A stretch of 64,000 nt of DNA from Cupriavidus pinatubonensis (GTDB taxonomy: Bacteria > Pseudomonadota > Gammaproteobacteria > Burkholderiales > Burkholderiaceae): contig NZ_CP080767.1 in the NCBI RefSeq assembly GCF_019602855.1, positions 186,001 through 250,000 of the forward strand, read 5' to 3'. Of this stretch, positions 1-8,245 are shown in pieces (within the stretch, counting starts at the first letter, position 1; the number at the start of each line of letters is the position of its first letter). The position numbers and the translations under genes are program-made. Below the pieces are notes generated by a model. It searched no databases. It worked only from the letters and a program-made list of their open reading frames with translations, and had not been told where the DNA came from.

Positions 1-798
1 CCGCTGCTGCTCCTGCACGGGCATCCGCAGAGCCACCTGATCTGGCACAAGGTGGCGCCCGTGCTGGCCGACCACTTCACCATCATCGCGACCGACCTGC
101 GCGGTTATGGCAGCAGTTCGGCGCCGGCCGGCAACGCCGGACATGAGAACTACAGCAAGCGCGCCATGGCGCAGGACCAGGTCGACGTCATGGCCGCATT
201 TGGCTTCCATCGCTTTGCGTTGTGCGGCCACGACCGCGGCGCGCGCGTGGCGCACCGCCTTGCCATGGACCATCCGCGGGCGGTCGAGCGGCTGATGCTG
301 CTCGATATCGCGCCGACGCTGGACATGTACGAGCGCACCAGCATGGCGTTTGCCGCGGCTTACTGGCACTGGTTCTTCCTGATCCAGCCCACCCCCTTCC
401 CCGAGACGCTGATCAACGCCGAGCCTGATTTCTATCTCAGCAAGCTGATGGGCCTGCGCCACGCGGGCCTGACGCCGTTCTCTCCCGATGCCATGGCGGC
501 CTATGGCGCCGCCATGCGTGAACCGGCGCGCGTGCACGCCATGTGCGAGGACTATCGCGCGGCAGCCACCATCGATCTCGAACACGACCGCGCCGACCGT
601 GATGCCGGGCGCAGCCTGGAAATGCCGGTGCGCGTGCTGTGGGGCGAGCACGGCGTGGTGGCGCGCTGCTTCGAGCCGCTGGCGCTGTGGGAAGCCGTCG
701 GCCATAGCGTCAGCGGCAAGGCGCTGGACTGCGGACACTACATTCCGGAGGAATCGCCGCAGCCCCTGGCGCAAGAGATGCTCGCCTTCTTCCGCTAG
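1..798 (+). CDS. Alpha/beta hydrolase, fluoroacetate (haloacetate) dehalogenase-like, 5' truncated by the window edge
   Basis: The reading frame is open from base 1, so the start lies outside the window; 265 residues are visible. The oxyanion-hole motif HGHPQ is at visible residues 6-10. The nucleophile elbow is GHDRGAR, with Asp at codon 78 in place of Ser and the Arg pair at +1/+4 typical of fluoroacetate dehalogenases. The cap contains HW (in AYWHWFF), the family's halide-binding His-Trp, and the catalytic His is in CGHYIPEE near the end. These residues fit hydrolytic dehalogenation of haloacetates through an Asp ester. Substrate cannot be proven, since some relatives are epoxide hydrolases or of unknown function. 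A 262-base gap with no obvious gene follows. Confidence 0.85.
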   Translation, partial: PLLLLHGHPQSHLIWHKVAPVLADHFTIIATDLRGYGSSSAPAGNAGHENYSKRAMAQDQVDVMAAFGFHRFALCGHDRGARVAHRLAMDHPRAVERLMLLDIAPTLDMYERTSMAFAAAYWHWFFLIQPTPFPETLINAEPDFYLSKLMGLRHAGLTPFSPDAMAAYGAAMREPARVHAMCEDYRAAATIDLEHDRADRDAGRSLEMPVRVLWGEHGVVARCFEPLALWEAVGHSVSGKALDCGHYIPEESPQPLAQEMLAFFR

Positions 799-1060
799 CC
801 CTCCTCCCGTCAGGGCGCTTCCGTCGCATTCCACCCCGATGCGCGCGGGTTAGCCCTGATTCCGTCTGGATGTCTGCAATTGCTAACATCAACGCCGCCC
901 TCGGCCGCTATATACAGGTGTGCGGGGCGGCGCTGCCAGACATCCCATCGTCGATCGCGCAACGGGACCCCCCCCGCGGCTTGCGCACAGACCGCATCAC
1001 GACACGCGGCATCCGGCACCGGCAGCGCTTTGCAGACGGAAGCAGGAACAGGAGAGTACT

Positions 1061-2047
1061 ATGAAACGAGTTGCAAAACTGGTCGCCGCAGTCGTGGCAG
1101 TGGGCGCAATGGGCGCATATGCCGGCGCGCAGGCGCAGGAGTTTCCCGGCGGCAAGCCGATCTCGGCCGTGGTGCCGTTCTCGGCTGGCGGCCCGACCGA
1201 CAAGGTGGCGCGCGAGCTGACCGCTATTATGTCCAAGCACCTGGGCACGACCGTTGTGATCGAGAACCTCGGTGGCGCCGGCGGCACCATCGGCGCCAAG
1301 AAGGTTGCGCAGTCCAAGAACGACGGCCACACGATCCTGATCCACCATATCGGCATGGCCACGGCGCCAGCGCTGTACCGCAACCTGGGCTTCGATCCGC
1401 TCAAGGACTTCGAGATGGTCGGCGAAATCGCCGACGTGCCGATGATCATGGTCGGCAATAAGCAACTGCCGCCGAGCAGCTTCAAGGACCTGCTGCCGTA
1501 CATCAAGGCCAATGCCAGCAAACTGTCGCTGGCCAATGCCGGCATCGGCTCGGCCTCGCACCTGTGCGGCCTGCTGTTCCAGAGCGCGATCCAGACCGAG
1601 CTGACCACCGTGCCGTACAAGGGCGCTGCGCCGGCGCTGACCGATATCCTGGGTGGCCAGGTCAACCTGCTGTGCGACCAGACCACCAACCTGGCCGGGC
1701 ATCTGAAGGCCGGCTCGGTCAAGCCGTACGCGGCCATGCAGGCACGCCGCGTGGAAGCGTTCAAGGACGTGCCGACCGCGCAGGAGCAGGGCATGCCGGG
1801 CATCGAAGTGAAGGTCTGGCACGCCATGTACGCGCCCAAGGGCACGCCGAAGGCCGTGATCGACAAGCTGTCTGCTGCACTGCAGAAGTCCGTCACCGAC
1901 CCGACCTTCCGCGCCAAGATGGCCGAGCTCGGTGCCGAAGCGGTGCCGGCGCAGCGCGCCACGCCGGATTCGCTGCGCACCTACCTGAGCGCGGAAATCA
2001 ACAAGTGGACCCCGGTGATCAAGAAGGCCGGCGTCTATGCCGACTGA
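1061..2047 (+). CDS. Bug/TctC-family tripartite tricarboxylate transporter substrate-binding protein
   Basis: This is a periplasmic solute-binding protein of 328 residues. It has a Sec signal peptide (MKRVAKL then a hydrophobic stretch, cleavage near AQAQ at about residue 26). The mature part shows the family's VPFSAGGPTDKVAR binding loop and the AGIGSASHL and PYKGAAPA segments. The start at 1061 follows GGAGAG; the frame is open upstream, but that part looks non-protein and the signal peptide fixes the start. Bug proteins bind carboxylates. No TctA/TctB membrane genes are adjacent, so it is an orphan, as most Bug genes in Cupriavidus and Bordetella are. A terminator follows about 55 bases downstream. 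Confidence 0.9.
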   Translation: MKRVAKLVAAVVAVGAMGAYAGAQAQEFPGGKPISAVVPFSAGGPTDKVARELTAIMSKHLGTTVVIENLGGAGGTIGAKKVAQSKNDGHTILIHHIGMATAPALYRNLGFDPLKDFEMVGEIADVPMIMVGNKQLPPSSFKDLLPYIKANASKLSLANAGIGSASHLCGLLFQSAIQTELTTVPYKGAAPALTDILGGQVNLLCDQTTNLAGHLKAGSVKPYAAMQARRVEAFKDVPTAQEQGMPGIEVKVWHAMYAPKGTPKAVIDKLSAALQKSVTDPTFRAKMAELGAEAVPAQRATPDSLRTYLSAEINKWTPVIKKAGVYAD

Positions 2048-2101
2048 GTGATGCGAGGGGCGCCGGGCTGACCGCCCGCGCCCTGCGCCGCTGCAAAAGA
2101 C

Positions 2102-2136
2102 AAAGGCCGTGCCGCTGCGCATGGCCTTTTTCTTTT
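2102..2136 (+). terminator. Rho-independent terminator after the Bug gene
   Basis: AAAGGCC and GGCCTTT form an inverted repeat around a short GC-rich spacer, followed by TTTTCTTTT. It sits between the Bug gene and hslV, so hslV must have its own promoter. Confidence 0.75.
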
Positions 2137-2222
2137 GCGGTCTTCCGAACCGCGCGGGGCGCGGCGGCGTCCTATATTGGTCTGATTGCGCATCACCGGC
2201 CGGCGGCGTGCCCGGGTCGGCT

Positions 2223-2252
2223 CTTGAAACCGGCCCCTGCGTCGCCACCTAG
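2223..2252 (+). promoter_or_regulatory. Candidate sigma-32 (heat-shock) promoter of hslVU
   Basis: A perfect -35 CTTGAAA (2223-2229) is followed after 15 bases by CCACCTAG (2245-2252), a weaker match to the sigma-32 -10 CCCCATNT. It lies 28 bases before the hslV start. hslVU is a classical RpoH target in E. coli, so position and function agree; the -10 half is the weak point. Confidence 0.5.
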
Positions 2253-2279
2253 CCTCCTGACACATTCACGGAAGCCACC

Positions 2280-2816
2280 ATGGAACAGTATCACGGCACT
2301 ACCATCGTCAGCGTCCGCCGCGGCAATCAGGTCGCACTCGGCGGTGATGGTCAGGTCACTCTCGGCAATATCGTGATGAAGGGCACCGCGCGCAAGGTGC
2401 GCCGCATCTACAACGGCAAGGTGCTGGTCGGGTTTGCCGGCAGCACGGCCGACGCGTTTTCGCTGCTGGACCGCTTTGAAGCCAAGCTGGAAAAGTACCA
2501 GGGCAACCTGACCCGCGCCGCGGTGGATCTCGCCAAGGACTGGCGTTCGGACCGCGCGCTGCGCCGCCTGGAGGCGATGCTGATTACCGCCGACCGCGAC
2601 ACCACGCTGGTCATCACCGGCAACGGCGACGTGCTCGATCCCGAAGGCGGCATTGCCGCGATCGGCTCGGGCGGCTCGTACGCGCAGTCGGCCGCCAAGG
2701 CGCTGGTGGAGAACACCGAGCTTGGGCCGAAGGACGTGGTCGAGAAAGCGCTGACCATTGCCGGCGAACTCTGCATTTACACGAACACCAACTTCGTCAT
2801 CGAAACGCTGGAATGA
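2280..2816 (+). CDS. hslV: ATP-dependent protease subunit HslV
   Basis: HslV is the proteasome-like peptidase of the HslUV (ClpQY) protease, forming a double hexamer capped by HslU in the cytoplasm. The 178-residue product has the catalytic N-terminal threonine in [10 protein letters not shown], preceded by a short propeptide MEQYHG as is usual in Burkholderiales, then GGDGQVTLG and AGSTADAF, which line the active site. Length matches the family. It is followed 56 bases later by hslU, and the two surely form an operon. A candidate heat-shock promoter is upstream. Confidence 0.98.
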   Translation: MEQYHGTTIVSVRRGNQVALGGDGQVTLGNIVMKGTARKVRRIYNGKVLVGFAGSTADAFSLLDRFEAKLEKYQGNLTRAAVDLAKDWRSDRALRRLEAMLITADRDTTLVITGNGDVLDPEGGIAAIGSGGSYAQSAAKALVENTELGPKDVVEKALTIAGELCIYTNTNFVIETLE

Positions 2817-2872
2817 GCGCCGGCCGGCCCGTGCACGGGCCGGCGCGCCCCACTGAACGCTGAACGGACACC

Positions 2873-4204
2873 ATGTCGCATACCATGACCCCGTCGGAAA
2901 TCGTTTCCGAACTCGACAAGCACATCATCGGCCAGAACAAGGCCAAGAAGGCCGTGGCCGTCGCGCTGCGCAATCGCTGGCGCCGCCAGCAGGTGGCCGA
3001 GCCGCTGCGCCAGGAAATCACGCCGAAGAACATCCTGATGATCGGCCCGACCGGCGTCGGCAAGACCGAGATCGCGCGCCGCCTGGCCAAGCTGGCCGAC
3101 GCGCCCTTCATCAAGATCGAGGCGACCAAGTTCACCGAAGTCGGCTACGTCGGCCGCGACGTGGACACCATCGTGCGCGACCTGGCCGAGATGGCCATCA
3201 AGCAGACGCGGGAGTCCGAGATGAAGAAGGTGCGCACCAAGGCCGAAGAAGCGGCCGAGGACCGCCTGCTCGACGTGCTGCTGCCGCCGCCGCGCGACAT
3301 CGGCTTCTCGCAGCCGGAAGAGAAGGATTCCAACACGCGCCAGGTATTCCGCAAGAAGCTGCGCGAAGGCCAGCTCGACGACAAGGACATCGAACTCGAA
3401 GTCGCCGCCGGCCTGCCGAGCATGGACATCATGGGTCCGCCGGGCATGGAAGAAATGACCGAGCAGATCCGCTCGATGTTCGCCGGCATGGGGCAGGGCA
3501 AGAAGCATCGCCGCAAGATGAAGGTGAAGGAAGCCTTCAAGCTGCTCATCGATGAAGAGGCCGCCAAGCTCGTCAATGACGAGGAGCTCAAGCACAAGGC
3601 CATCGCCAACGTCGAGCAGAACGGCATCGTGTTCCTGGACGAGATCGACAAGATCGCCAACCGCAGCGAAATGGGCGGCGGCGAGGTGTCGCGCCAGGGC
3701 GTGCAGCGCGACCTGCTGCCGCTGGTGGAAGGCACCACGGTGAGCACGAAGTACGGGATGATCAAGACCGACCACATCCTGTTCATTGCCTCGGGCGCGT
3801 TCCACCTGGCCAAGCCGAGCGACCTGATCCCCGAGCTGCAGGGCCGCTTCCCGATCCGCGTTGAACTGGAATCGCTGTCCGTGCAGGACTTCGAGGCCAT
3901 CCTGACGCAGACCGATGCGAGCCTGACCAAGCAGTATCAGGCGCTGCTCAAGACCGAAGAGGTCGAGCTGCAGTTCGCGCAGGACGGCATCCGCCGCTTG
4001 GCCGAGATCGCGTTCTCGGTCAACGAGAAGGTCGAGAACATCGGTGCGCGCCGGCTGTACACGGTGATGGAGCGCCTGCTCGAAGACCTGTCCTTCCACG
4101 CGAGCAAATCGTCGGGTGAGACGGTGACGATCGATGCCGCCTATGTGAACGAACGGCTGGGTGATCTTGCCGTCAACGAGGACCTGTCACGCTACGTGCT
4201 GTAA
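2873..4204 (+). CDS. hslU: ATP-dependent protease ATPase subunit HslU
   Basis: HslU is the AAA+ unfoldase that feeds substrates to HslV. The 443 residues are the standard length. Walker A is GPTGVGKTE (about residues 60-68), Walker B is VFLDEIDKI, the intermediate (I) domain lies between them, and the C-terminal segment ends in SRYVL, the tail that docks into HslV. The start ATG at 2873 gives the family N-terminus ([17 protein letters not shown] after a four-residue extension). It is co-transcribed with hslV and ends just before a strong terminator. Confidence 0.98.
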   Translation: MSHTMTPSEIVSELDKHIIGQNKAKKAVAVALRNRWRRQQVAEPLRQEITPKNILMIGPTGVGKTEIARRLAKLADAPFIKIEATKFTEVGYVGRDVDTIVRDLAEMAIKQTRESEMKKVRTKAEEAAEDRLLDVLLPPPRDIGFSQPEEKDSNTRQVFRKKLREGQLDDKDIELEVAAGLPSMDIMGPPGMEEMTEQIRSMFAGMGQGKKHRRKMKVKEAFKLLIDEEAAKLVNDEELKHKAIANVEQNGIVFLDEIDKIANRSEMGGGEVSRQGVQRDLLPLVEGTTVSTKYGMIKTDHILFIASGAFHLAKPSDLIPELQGRFPIRVELESLSVQDFEAILTQTDASLTKQYQALLKTEEVELQFAQDGIRRLAEIAFSVNEKVENIGARRLYTVMERLLEDLSFHASKSSGETVTIDAAYVNERLGDLAVNEDLSRYVL

Positions 4205-4228
4205 GCGGGTAGCGCGATCGCAATCGGG

Positions 4229-4256
4229 AAGGGTGCACAGGAGTGCACCCTTTCTT
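4229..4256 (+). terminator. Rho-independent terminator of hslVU
   Basis: AAGGGTGCAC, a four-base loop, then GTGCACCCTTTCTT form a nearly perfect hairpin with a short T tract, 24 bases after the hslU stop. Confidence 0.85.
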
Positions 4257-4415
4257 GCTTCTGGGGCCGGCGCGAAAAACGAACCGGGCACCGACGAGTT
4301 CCACCGCGCGCCATGCATTTTCCTATGATGGAAAGGCGCCCGATCTGCAGCGCAGTGACGGCGGAGCCTGGAAAGCCGCCGAATGGCTGTTCTCCAGGCA
4401 TGTCAGGAGACTTCC

Positions 4416-4868
4416 ATGGACGTCATTCAGAAACAAACCGTGATCGCCCTTAACCAGCTGATCGAGGTCGACATGGACAGTGAACGTGCCTGCATGGCTG
4501 GGGCCCGCGACGTGCGCAATGCGGAGCTTCGCGACATCCTGGCCAGCACGGCGGAAACCTGCCGCGCCTCGGCCAGGGAGTTGCAGTCGATGGTCAGCGC
4601 CATGGGCGGCGAGCCATCGGACCGGGGCAGCATGAACGCCATGTTCGCGCGTGGCTGGATGGCTTTTCGCCATATGCTTTCGCCGAACGATGACGACGCC
4701 GTGCTCGGGCTGTGCGAGCGTGAGGAAGAGGCGGCCAGGCGCCAGTACCAGTCCGTACTGATGAAGACGCTTCCGCCGGACGCTACCGCCGCGGTCCAGC
4801 GTCAGTATGAGGCCCTGCGGCAGCACCATGATCGGCTACATGCCATGCGCGGCATGCAGATCCACTAG
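4416..4868 (+). CDS. DUF2383 / PA2169-family four-helix-bundle protein
   Basis: This is a 150-residue helical protein of the ferritin-like DUF2383 (PA2169) type. The start at 4416 is chosen because AGGAGA lies five bases upstream; an in-frame ATG at 4383 lacks a ribosome-binding site. The text shows regular helices rich in Glu, Arg and Ala (for example SERACMAGARDVRN and EREEEAARRQYQ), with no signal peptide. Relatives are stress-associated but biochemically uncharacterised. It stands alone between two terminators. A TATGAT hexamer at 4324-4329 flanked by TTTCC/GGAAA could be its -10. Confidence 0.75.
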   Translation: MDVIQKQTVIALNQLIEVDMDSERACMAGARDVRNAELRDILASTAETCRASARELQSMVSAMGGEPSDRGSMNAMFARGWMAFRHMLSPNDDDAVLGLCEREEEAARRQYQSVLMKTLPPDATAAVQRQYEALRQHHDRLHAMRGMQIH

Positions 4869-4903
4869 CGCGAGGTCTAACAGGTCTACCTTTGGATGAG
4901 GAA

Positions 4904-4936
4904 GGGGCAACCGAATCACGGTTGCCCCTGTTTTTT
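4904..4936 (+). terminator. Rho-independent terminator between convergent genes
   Basis: GGGGCAACC (4904-4912) pairs with GGTTGCCCC (4920-4928), followed by TGTTTTTT. It ends the DUF2383 transcript. On the opposite strand the same hairpin has no T tract but may still help to end the YcnI transcript. Confidence 0.85.
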
Positions 4937-4953
4937 GCGATGGCGACGAGACC

Positions 4954-5511
4954 CTAGTGCGAGTGCCCTTGCATATGCCCCGCCGGCGCCAACACCTCCA
5001 GCTCCGCCGCCGGTGATTTCAGATCGCGCATCGTCTGTCCGTCTGCAGGCACCTGCGTCCATTCGGTCGTGCCGTTGTCGCACTCCTGCAGCACAGGGAA
5101 GTACAGTTTGCCGCCTTGCTCGGGCAACTTCATCAGCATCACGAACTCGTCGAAATGCGCGTCGGCCAGCGTGCCGCCGAACCAGCGCAGCGTACGCACA
5201 TCGTCGGTCATCAGCTTGCCGTGCGACTGGACGGGCTTGGCCAGCGATGCGCGCTTGACCTCCACTTGCCACCCCGCCTTAGGCTGCGGATGTGCGCCTT
5301 GCACGCCCTCGGGGATGGTGACTGTGATGGCGCGCGTGGCGCTGCCGTTGCAGCCGTGGCCGACCATCAGCGTGCCCTTGTAGTAGCTCCCTGCCGGCGC
5401 TTGCTTCTGTTCGAAGACGATATGGGCCGACGCGGCGGCGGACATCGTCAGCAGCGCGGCGGGCAGCAGCCACAGGCGCGCGAGTCGGCGCGGGGAAAGC
5501 GGGTCATGCAT
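4954..5511 (-). CDS. YcnI-like DUF1775 copper-binding exported protein
   Basis: The 185-residue product starts at 5511, where AAGGAG stands six bases upstream; an ATG further upstream (5610) has no such site. A signal peptide (MHDPLSPRRLARLWLLPAAL...) ends in ASA, so cleavage leaves His30 as the first mature residue (HIVFEQ). In the YcnI family an N-terminal His forms a mono-histidine copper site with a Trp; Trp110 (TLRWFGG) is a candidate partner. The C-terminus HMQGHSH adds possible metal ligands. A predicted RegA site lies upstream, and the PCuAC copper chaperone is 2.7 kb away across regBA, suggesting a role in periplasmic copper supply to cytochrome oxidase. Confidence 0.88.
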   Translation of the reverse strand: MHDPLSPRRLARLWLLPAALLTMSAAASAHIVFEQKQAPAGSYYKGTLMVGHGCNGSATRAITVTIPEGVQGAHPQPKAGWQVEVKRASLAKPVQSHGKLMTDDVRTLRWFGGTLADAHFDEFVMLMKLPEQGGKLYFPVLQECDNGTTEWTQVPADGQTMRDLKSPAAELEVLAPAGHMQGHSH

Positions 5512-5573
5512 GGAGTTCTCCTTGTCGGCCCGCCAGTCTAGCGGCGCAGGTGCTGTCTCGTGTTGTGGGCCGA

Positions 5574-5590
5574 TGCGGCGTAGTGCCGCA
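5574..5590. promoter_or_regulatory. Predicted RegA (PrrA) binding site
   Basis: TGCGGC-N5-GCCGCA is a perfect 6+6 dyad with a five-base spacer. It fits the published RegA/PrrA pattern GCG-R-C ... G-N-CGC and closely matches the site at 8129-8145. It lies 63 bases upstream of the ycnI-like gene and between it and the divergent small exported protein. Confidence 0.55.
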
Positions 5591-5620
5591 GCCATGGATG
5601 TCAGTGCCACGTGTCACGGG

Positions 5621-5676
5621 CGTATCAAACGTATCGACCCTGCCACACCTCGGTAAGGTTGGTAAGCATTGGTAAG
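5621..5676. repeat. Clustered short direct repeats in a divergent promoter
   Basis: CGTATC occurs twice (5621-5626, 5630-5635), nine bases apart. GGTAAG then occurs three times (5652, 5661, 5671), at 9- and 10-base steps, close to one helical turn. They lie between the YcnI-like gene and the divergent 98-residue gene. Such phasing suggests a direct-repeat operator; no regulator is identified. Confidence 0.45.
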
Positions 5677-5782
5677 CACGCTAGCGCACACCGGTCGCCC
5701 AATGAGACCCTTGCGCACCTTAAGCCGAATGGCAGATGCGGGAGCCACCGCATTTCAACAACCTACTGGCAGGAGGAAAAAC

Positions 5783-6079
5783 ATGGTGAAGACACAGTTC
5801 AGCCGCGTGGCGGTCGCTACCGCCGGCTTGTTGGCCGCGATCGCCGCGGCGACTGCCTTCCTGTGCATGCGTCCGGCAGACGCCGCGGCGCCCATCGCCC
5901 GGCACGGCAGCCTGGGCGCCGCCGCAGTTGCTGCGGCCACGCTTGCACTGCAATCCGGAGAGCTGTTCACACTGGCCGACCGTCACGCCAGCGATGCGCT
6001 GCGCGTGGTCGCGCGGCAAGACAAGCCGGACGGAGCCAGCGATGCGCTGGAATGGGACTACGTGCAGCTTCGGCTGTAA
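5783..6079 (+). CDS. Small exported or membrane-anchored protein, function unknown
   Basis: The 98-residue product starts at 5783 behind a strong AGGAGG; earlier in-frame ATGs have no ribosome-binding site. Residues 1-35 read as a signal peptide or single membrane anchor (MVKTQFSRVAV then Ala/Leu-rich, with PADAAAP as a possible cleavage site). The rest is Ala-rich with two His and ends in LEWDYVQLRL; I recognise no domain. It is divergent from the YcnI-like gene and convergent with regA, so a link to copper or redox control is plausible but only contextual. Confidence 0.65.
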   Translation: MVKTQFSRVAVATAGLLAAIAAATAFLCMRPADAAAPIARHGSLGAAAVAAATLALQSGELFTLADRHASDALRVVARQDKPDGASDALEWDYVQLRL

Positions 6080-6116
6080 TCCACATCCGTAATCCACATC
6101 CGTACGGCCAGCGCCG

Positions 6117-6737
6117 TCAGCGCGATACCGGGCGCTTGCCCAGCTTGCGCTGCAGCGTGCGCCGGTGCATGTTGAGCGCGCGCGCGGTCGCGGAGATATT
6201 GCCGCCGTGCTCGTTGAGCACGCGCTGGATGTGCTCCCATTCGAGCCTGGCCACCGACAGGGGCACCGGCTCTTCCATCGCGGCTTCCGCTGCATCTTCC
6301 GAGATCCCCGCCATCAGGGCCGTGAGGATCGAATCCACGTTCGCCGGTTTGGCCAGGTATTCGTCGGCCCCTTGCTTGACCGCCGCCACGGCAGTGGCAA
6401 TGCTCGCGTAGCCAGTCAGCACCAGGATGCGCGCGTCCGGCAGCGACTGGCGCAGCGGCCCGACCAGTTGCAGCCCCGATTCGGCCGGCGCGGTGCTACC
6501 CGCTTCGGGGGGCGGGCCGAGGTGCAGGTCCAGCGTGACGTAGGCGAACGCCGTACGCGCAGCCAGTGCCAGCGCCGTGCTGCTGTTGTGCGCGACCTGC
6601 ACGGCGTAGCCGCGACGTGTCAGCGCGCGGGCCAGCGTGCCGGAGAACACGGCATCATCGTCGATGACCAGGAAGGGCGTGCCGGCCGGCGCGGTCGATT
6701 CGGGAACCGGGTGGTGGGTAACGGTCATAACGGTCAT
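6117..6737 (-). CDS. regA: RegA/PrrA-type redox response regulator
   Basis: This is a 206-residue response regulator. The receiver has acidic residues Asp26-Asp28 and phospho-acceptor Asp70 (YVTLDLHLG). The C-terminal Fis-type helix-turn-helix contains GNISATARALNMHRRTLQRK, whose HRRTLQR is the hallmark of RegA/PrrA/ActR. The receiver is odd: after DLHLG about ten residues rich in Pro, Ala and Ser are inserted before GLQLV, where the family has DMRL..G.GL. The start ATG overlaps the regB stop (TCATGA), indicating translational coupling. RegA controls respiration and redox-linked genes globally. Confidence 0.88.
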   Translation of the reverse strand: MTVMTVTHHPVPESTAPAGTPFLVIDDDAVFSGTLARALTRRGYAVQVAHNSSTALALAARTAFAYVTLDLHLGPPPEAGSTAPAESGLQLVGPLRQSLPDARILVLTGYASIATAVAAVKQGADEYLAKPANVDSILTALMAGISEDAAEAAMEEPVPLSVARLEWEHIQRVLNEHGGNISATARALNMHRRTLQRKLGKRPVSR

Positions 6738-8089
6738 GACGGATTGACTGCCAGCGAAGGGGAGGACGGCACACGCAATTCGGCGATCGTGCCGCCGCCG
6801 GGGCGATCGCGCCATGTGAGTCCGCCGCCCATCTGCCGCGCGCCGCTCTGCGCGAGGTACAGGCCGATGCCCTGGCCACCGTGCGGGCTGACCACAGGAG
6901 TCTCGCCAAGCTGCGAACGCAGTTCGGGCGGAATGCCGTCGCCGTGATCGCTCACGCGGAAGGCGATATTGCCCTGCTCGAACGCGATTTCCAGTTGCAG
7001 CGGCCGTTGCGCATGCCCGGCCGATTGCTGGCTGCGCGCGGCGTTATCCAGCAGGATGGTCAGGATCTGTCCCACGCGTGCCGGTTCGATGGCCAGTGCA
7101 CCAGCCTGCGCAGTGGCGCTGGCCTGCAACGTGGCATTGGGATGACGCAGTTGCCAGCGCTCCGCAAAGCTGCCAAGCCATGCGTCGATGCGCTCGGGCT
7201 CGAGCGTGGCAGGATCCTCGCGTAGCCGCGCCAGGATGGTTCGGCACAATTCCAGTTGCTGCTCGACCGTCAGCAGGTCCGGGAGGTAATCGGCCACTGG
7301 CGTGCCGCTGCGCGCGCGGTCCGAGGCATCGGCGCGCAGTTCGCCGGCAATGACCGCCAGCGTTGCCAGCGGCGTGCCGATCTCGTGGGCGACGGCTGCC
7401 GCCTGGGCATTGAGGTCTTCCACGCGCGCTTCACGCAACAGCTGTTCGCGCGCCAGGTGCAGTTGCGCCTCGCGCTGGCGCAGCACGCCGGAAAGCCGCG
7501 CCACGAACAGAGCGATCATCACTGCGCTGGCCACGAAATTGAGCCACATGCCGGCGAGGTGATAGTTCACGGCCTTGTCCGGATCGTGCAGATCCAGCGG
7601 CAGGTACTCGAACAGCAGCACCGTGTAGCAGGCCAGCGCGAAGCACGCGAGCGCGATCACCTGCCGCCACGGCAGGATCGCGGCTGCGATGGCGAGCCCC
7701 GGCAGGTAGAACGACACGAACGGGTTGGTGGCGCCGCCCGTATAGAACAGGATCGCCGACAGCGCGGTCAGGTCGACCAGCAACTGCCCCATCAGCTCCG
7801 CTTCGCCGGGCACCGAGCCCTGCCGCGTGTGCAGCCGCAGGCGCAGGCCGGTCAGCACGTTGAACAGCGCCTGCAGCGCAAAGACGACCAGCAGCGGGCC
7901 CGTCGGCAGCGTGACACCAATGATCGGCTCGCACGACAGCAGGCACAGTGCCTGCCCGGCCAGCAGCGCCCAGCGCAGCCAGAACAGGCGGCGCAGGCTC
8001 ACCAGGCTGGGACGCGCGGCGGGTCCGGCCGGAAGCGGCGGCGAAGCGGTGAAAGCTGGCGGATGGGACACGGCAGGAGCGGCATGCAT
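6734..8089 (-). CDS. regB: RegB/PrrB-type redox sensor histidine kinase
   Basis: The 451-residue membrane kinase has about six hydrophobic segments in residues 40-200, including the quinone-binding motif GGATNPF at 118-124 diagnostic of RegB. The H-box is AAVAHEIGTPLATL with His235. A cysteine at 282 (ELCRTIL) corresponds to the redox-active Cys of Rhodobacter RegB. The ATPase domain has DNAARS (N box) and GDGIP and GQGIGLYLA (G boxes). It is followed by regA with a four-base overlap and is divergent from the PCuAC gene; a RegA-type site in that gap suggests autoregulation. Confidence 0.9.
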   Translation of the reverse strand: MHAAPAVSHPPAFTASPPLPAGPAARPSLVSLRRLFWLRWALLAGQALCLLSCEPIIGVTLPTGPLLVVFALQALFNVLTGLRLRLHTRQGSVPGEAELMGQLLVDLTALSAILFYTGGATNPFVSFYLPGLAIAAAILPWRQVIALACFALACYTVLLFEYLPLDLHDPDKAVNYHLAGMWLNFVASAVMIALFVARLSGVLRQREAQLHLAREQLLREARVEDLNAQAAAVAHEIGTPLATLAVIAGELRADASDRARSGTPVADYLPDLLTVEQQLELCRTILARLREDPATLEPERIDAWLGSFAERWQLRHPNATLQASATAQAGALAIEPARVGQILTILLDNAARSQQSAGHAQRPLQLEIAFEQGNIAFRVSDHGDGIPPELRSQLGETPVVSPHGGQGIGLYLAQSGARQMGGGLTWRDRPGGGTIAELRVPSSPSLAVNPS

Positions 8090-8128
8090 GCCGCGAGTGT
8101 ATCAATGCGGCCGGAGCGCTCCGGCATG

Positions 8129-8145
8129 TGCGACACCTTGCCGCA
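8129..8145. promoter_or_regulatory. Predicted RegA (PrrA) binding site
   Basis: TGCGAC-N5-GCCGCA differs at one arm base from the 5574-5590 dyad, with the same five-base spacer, and fits GCGRC-N5-GNCGC. It lies 40 bases upstream of regB and 101 bases upstream of the PCuAC gene. Confidence 0.55.
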
Positions 8146-8245
8146 TTGGTCACGTGGCGCTTCGGCTCCAGACTATCCGGTTATCTGCACCCCGGCACCT
8201 GCCAGCGGTGGCATGGTCTAATGTCTGCTTTCGGGAGAGCCCTAC

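Noticed and set aside
908..2248. 446-codon open frame on the minus strand opposite the Bug gene
   Set aside because: It mirrors the plus-strand codons of a clear Bug protein; the translation is Arg/His/Gly-rich with no domain, a usual artefact in high-GC DNA.
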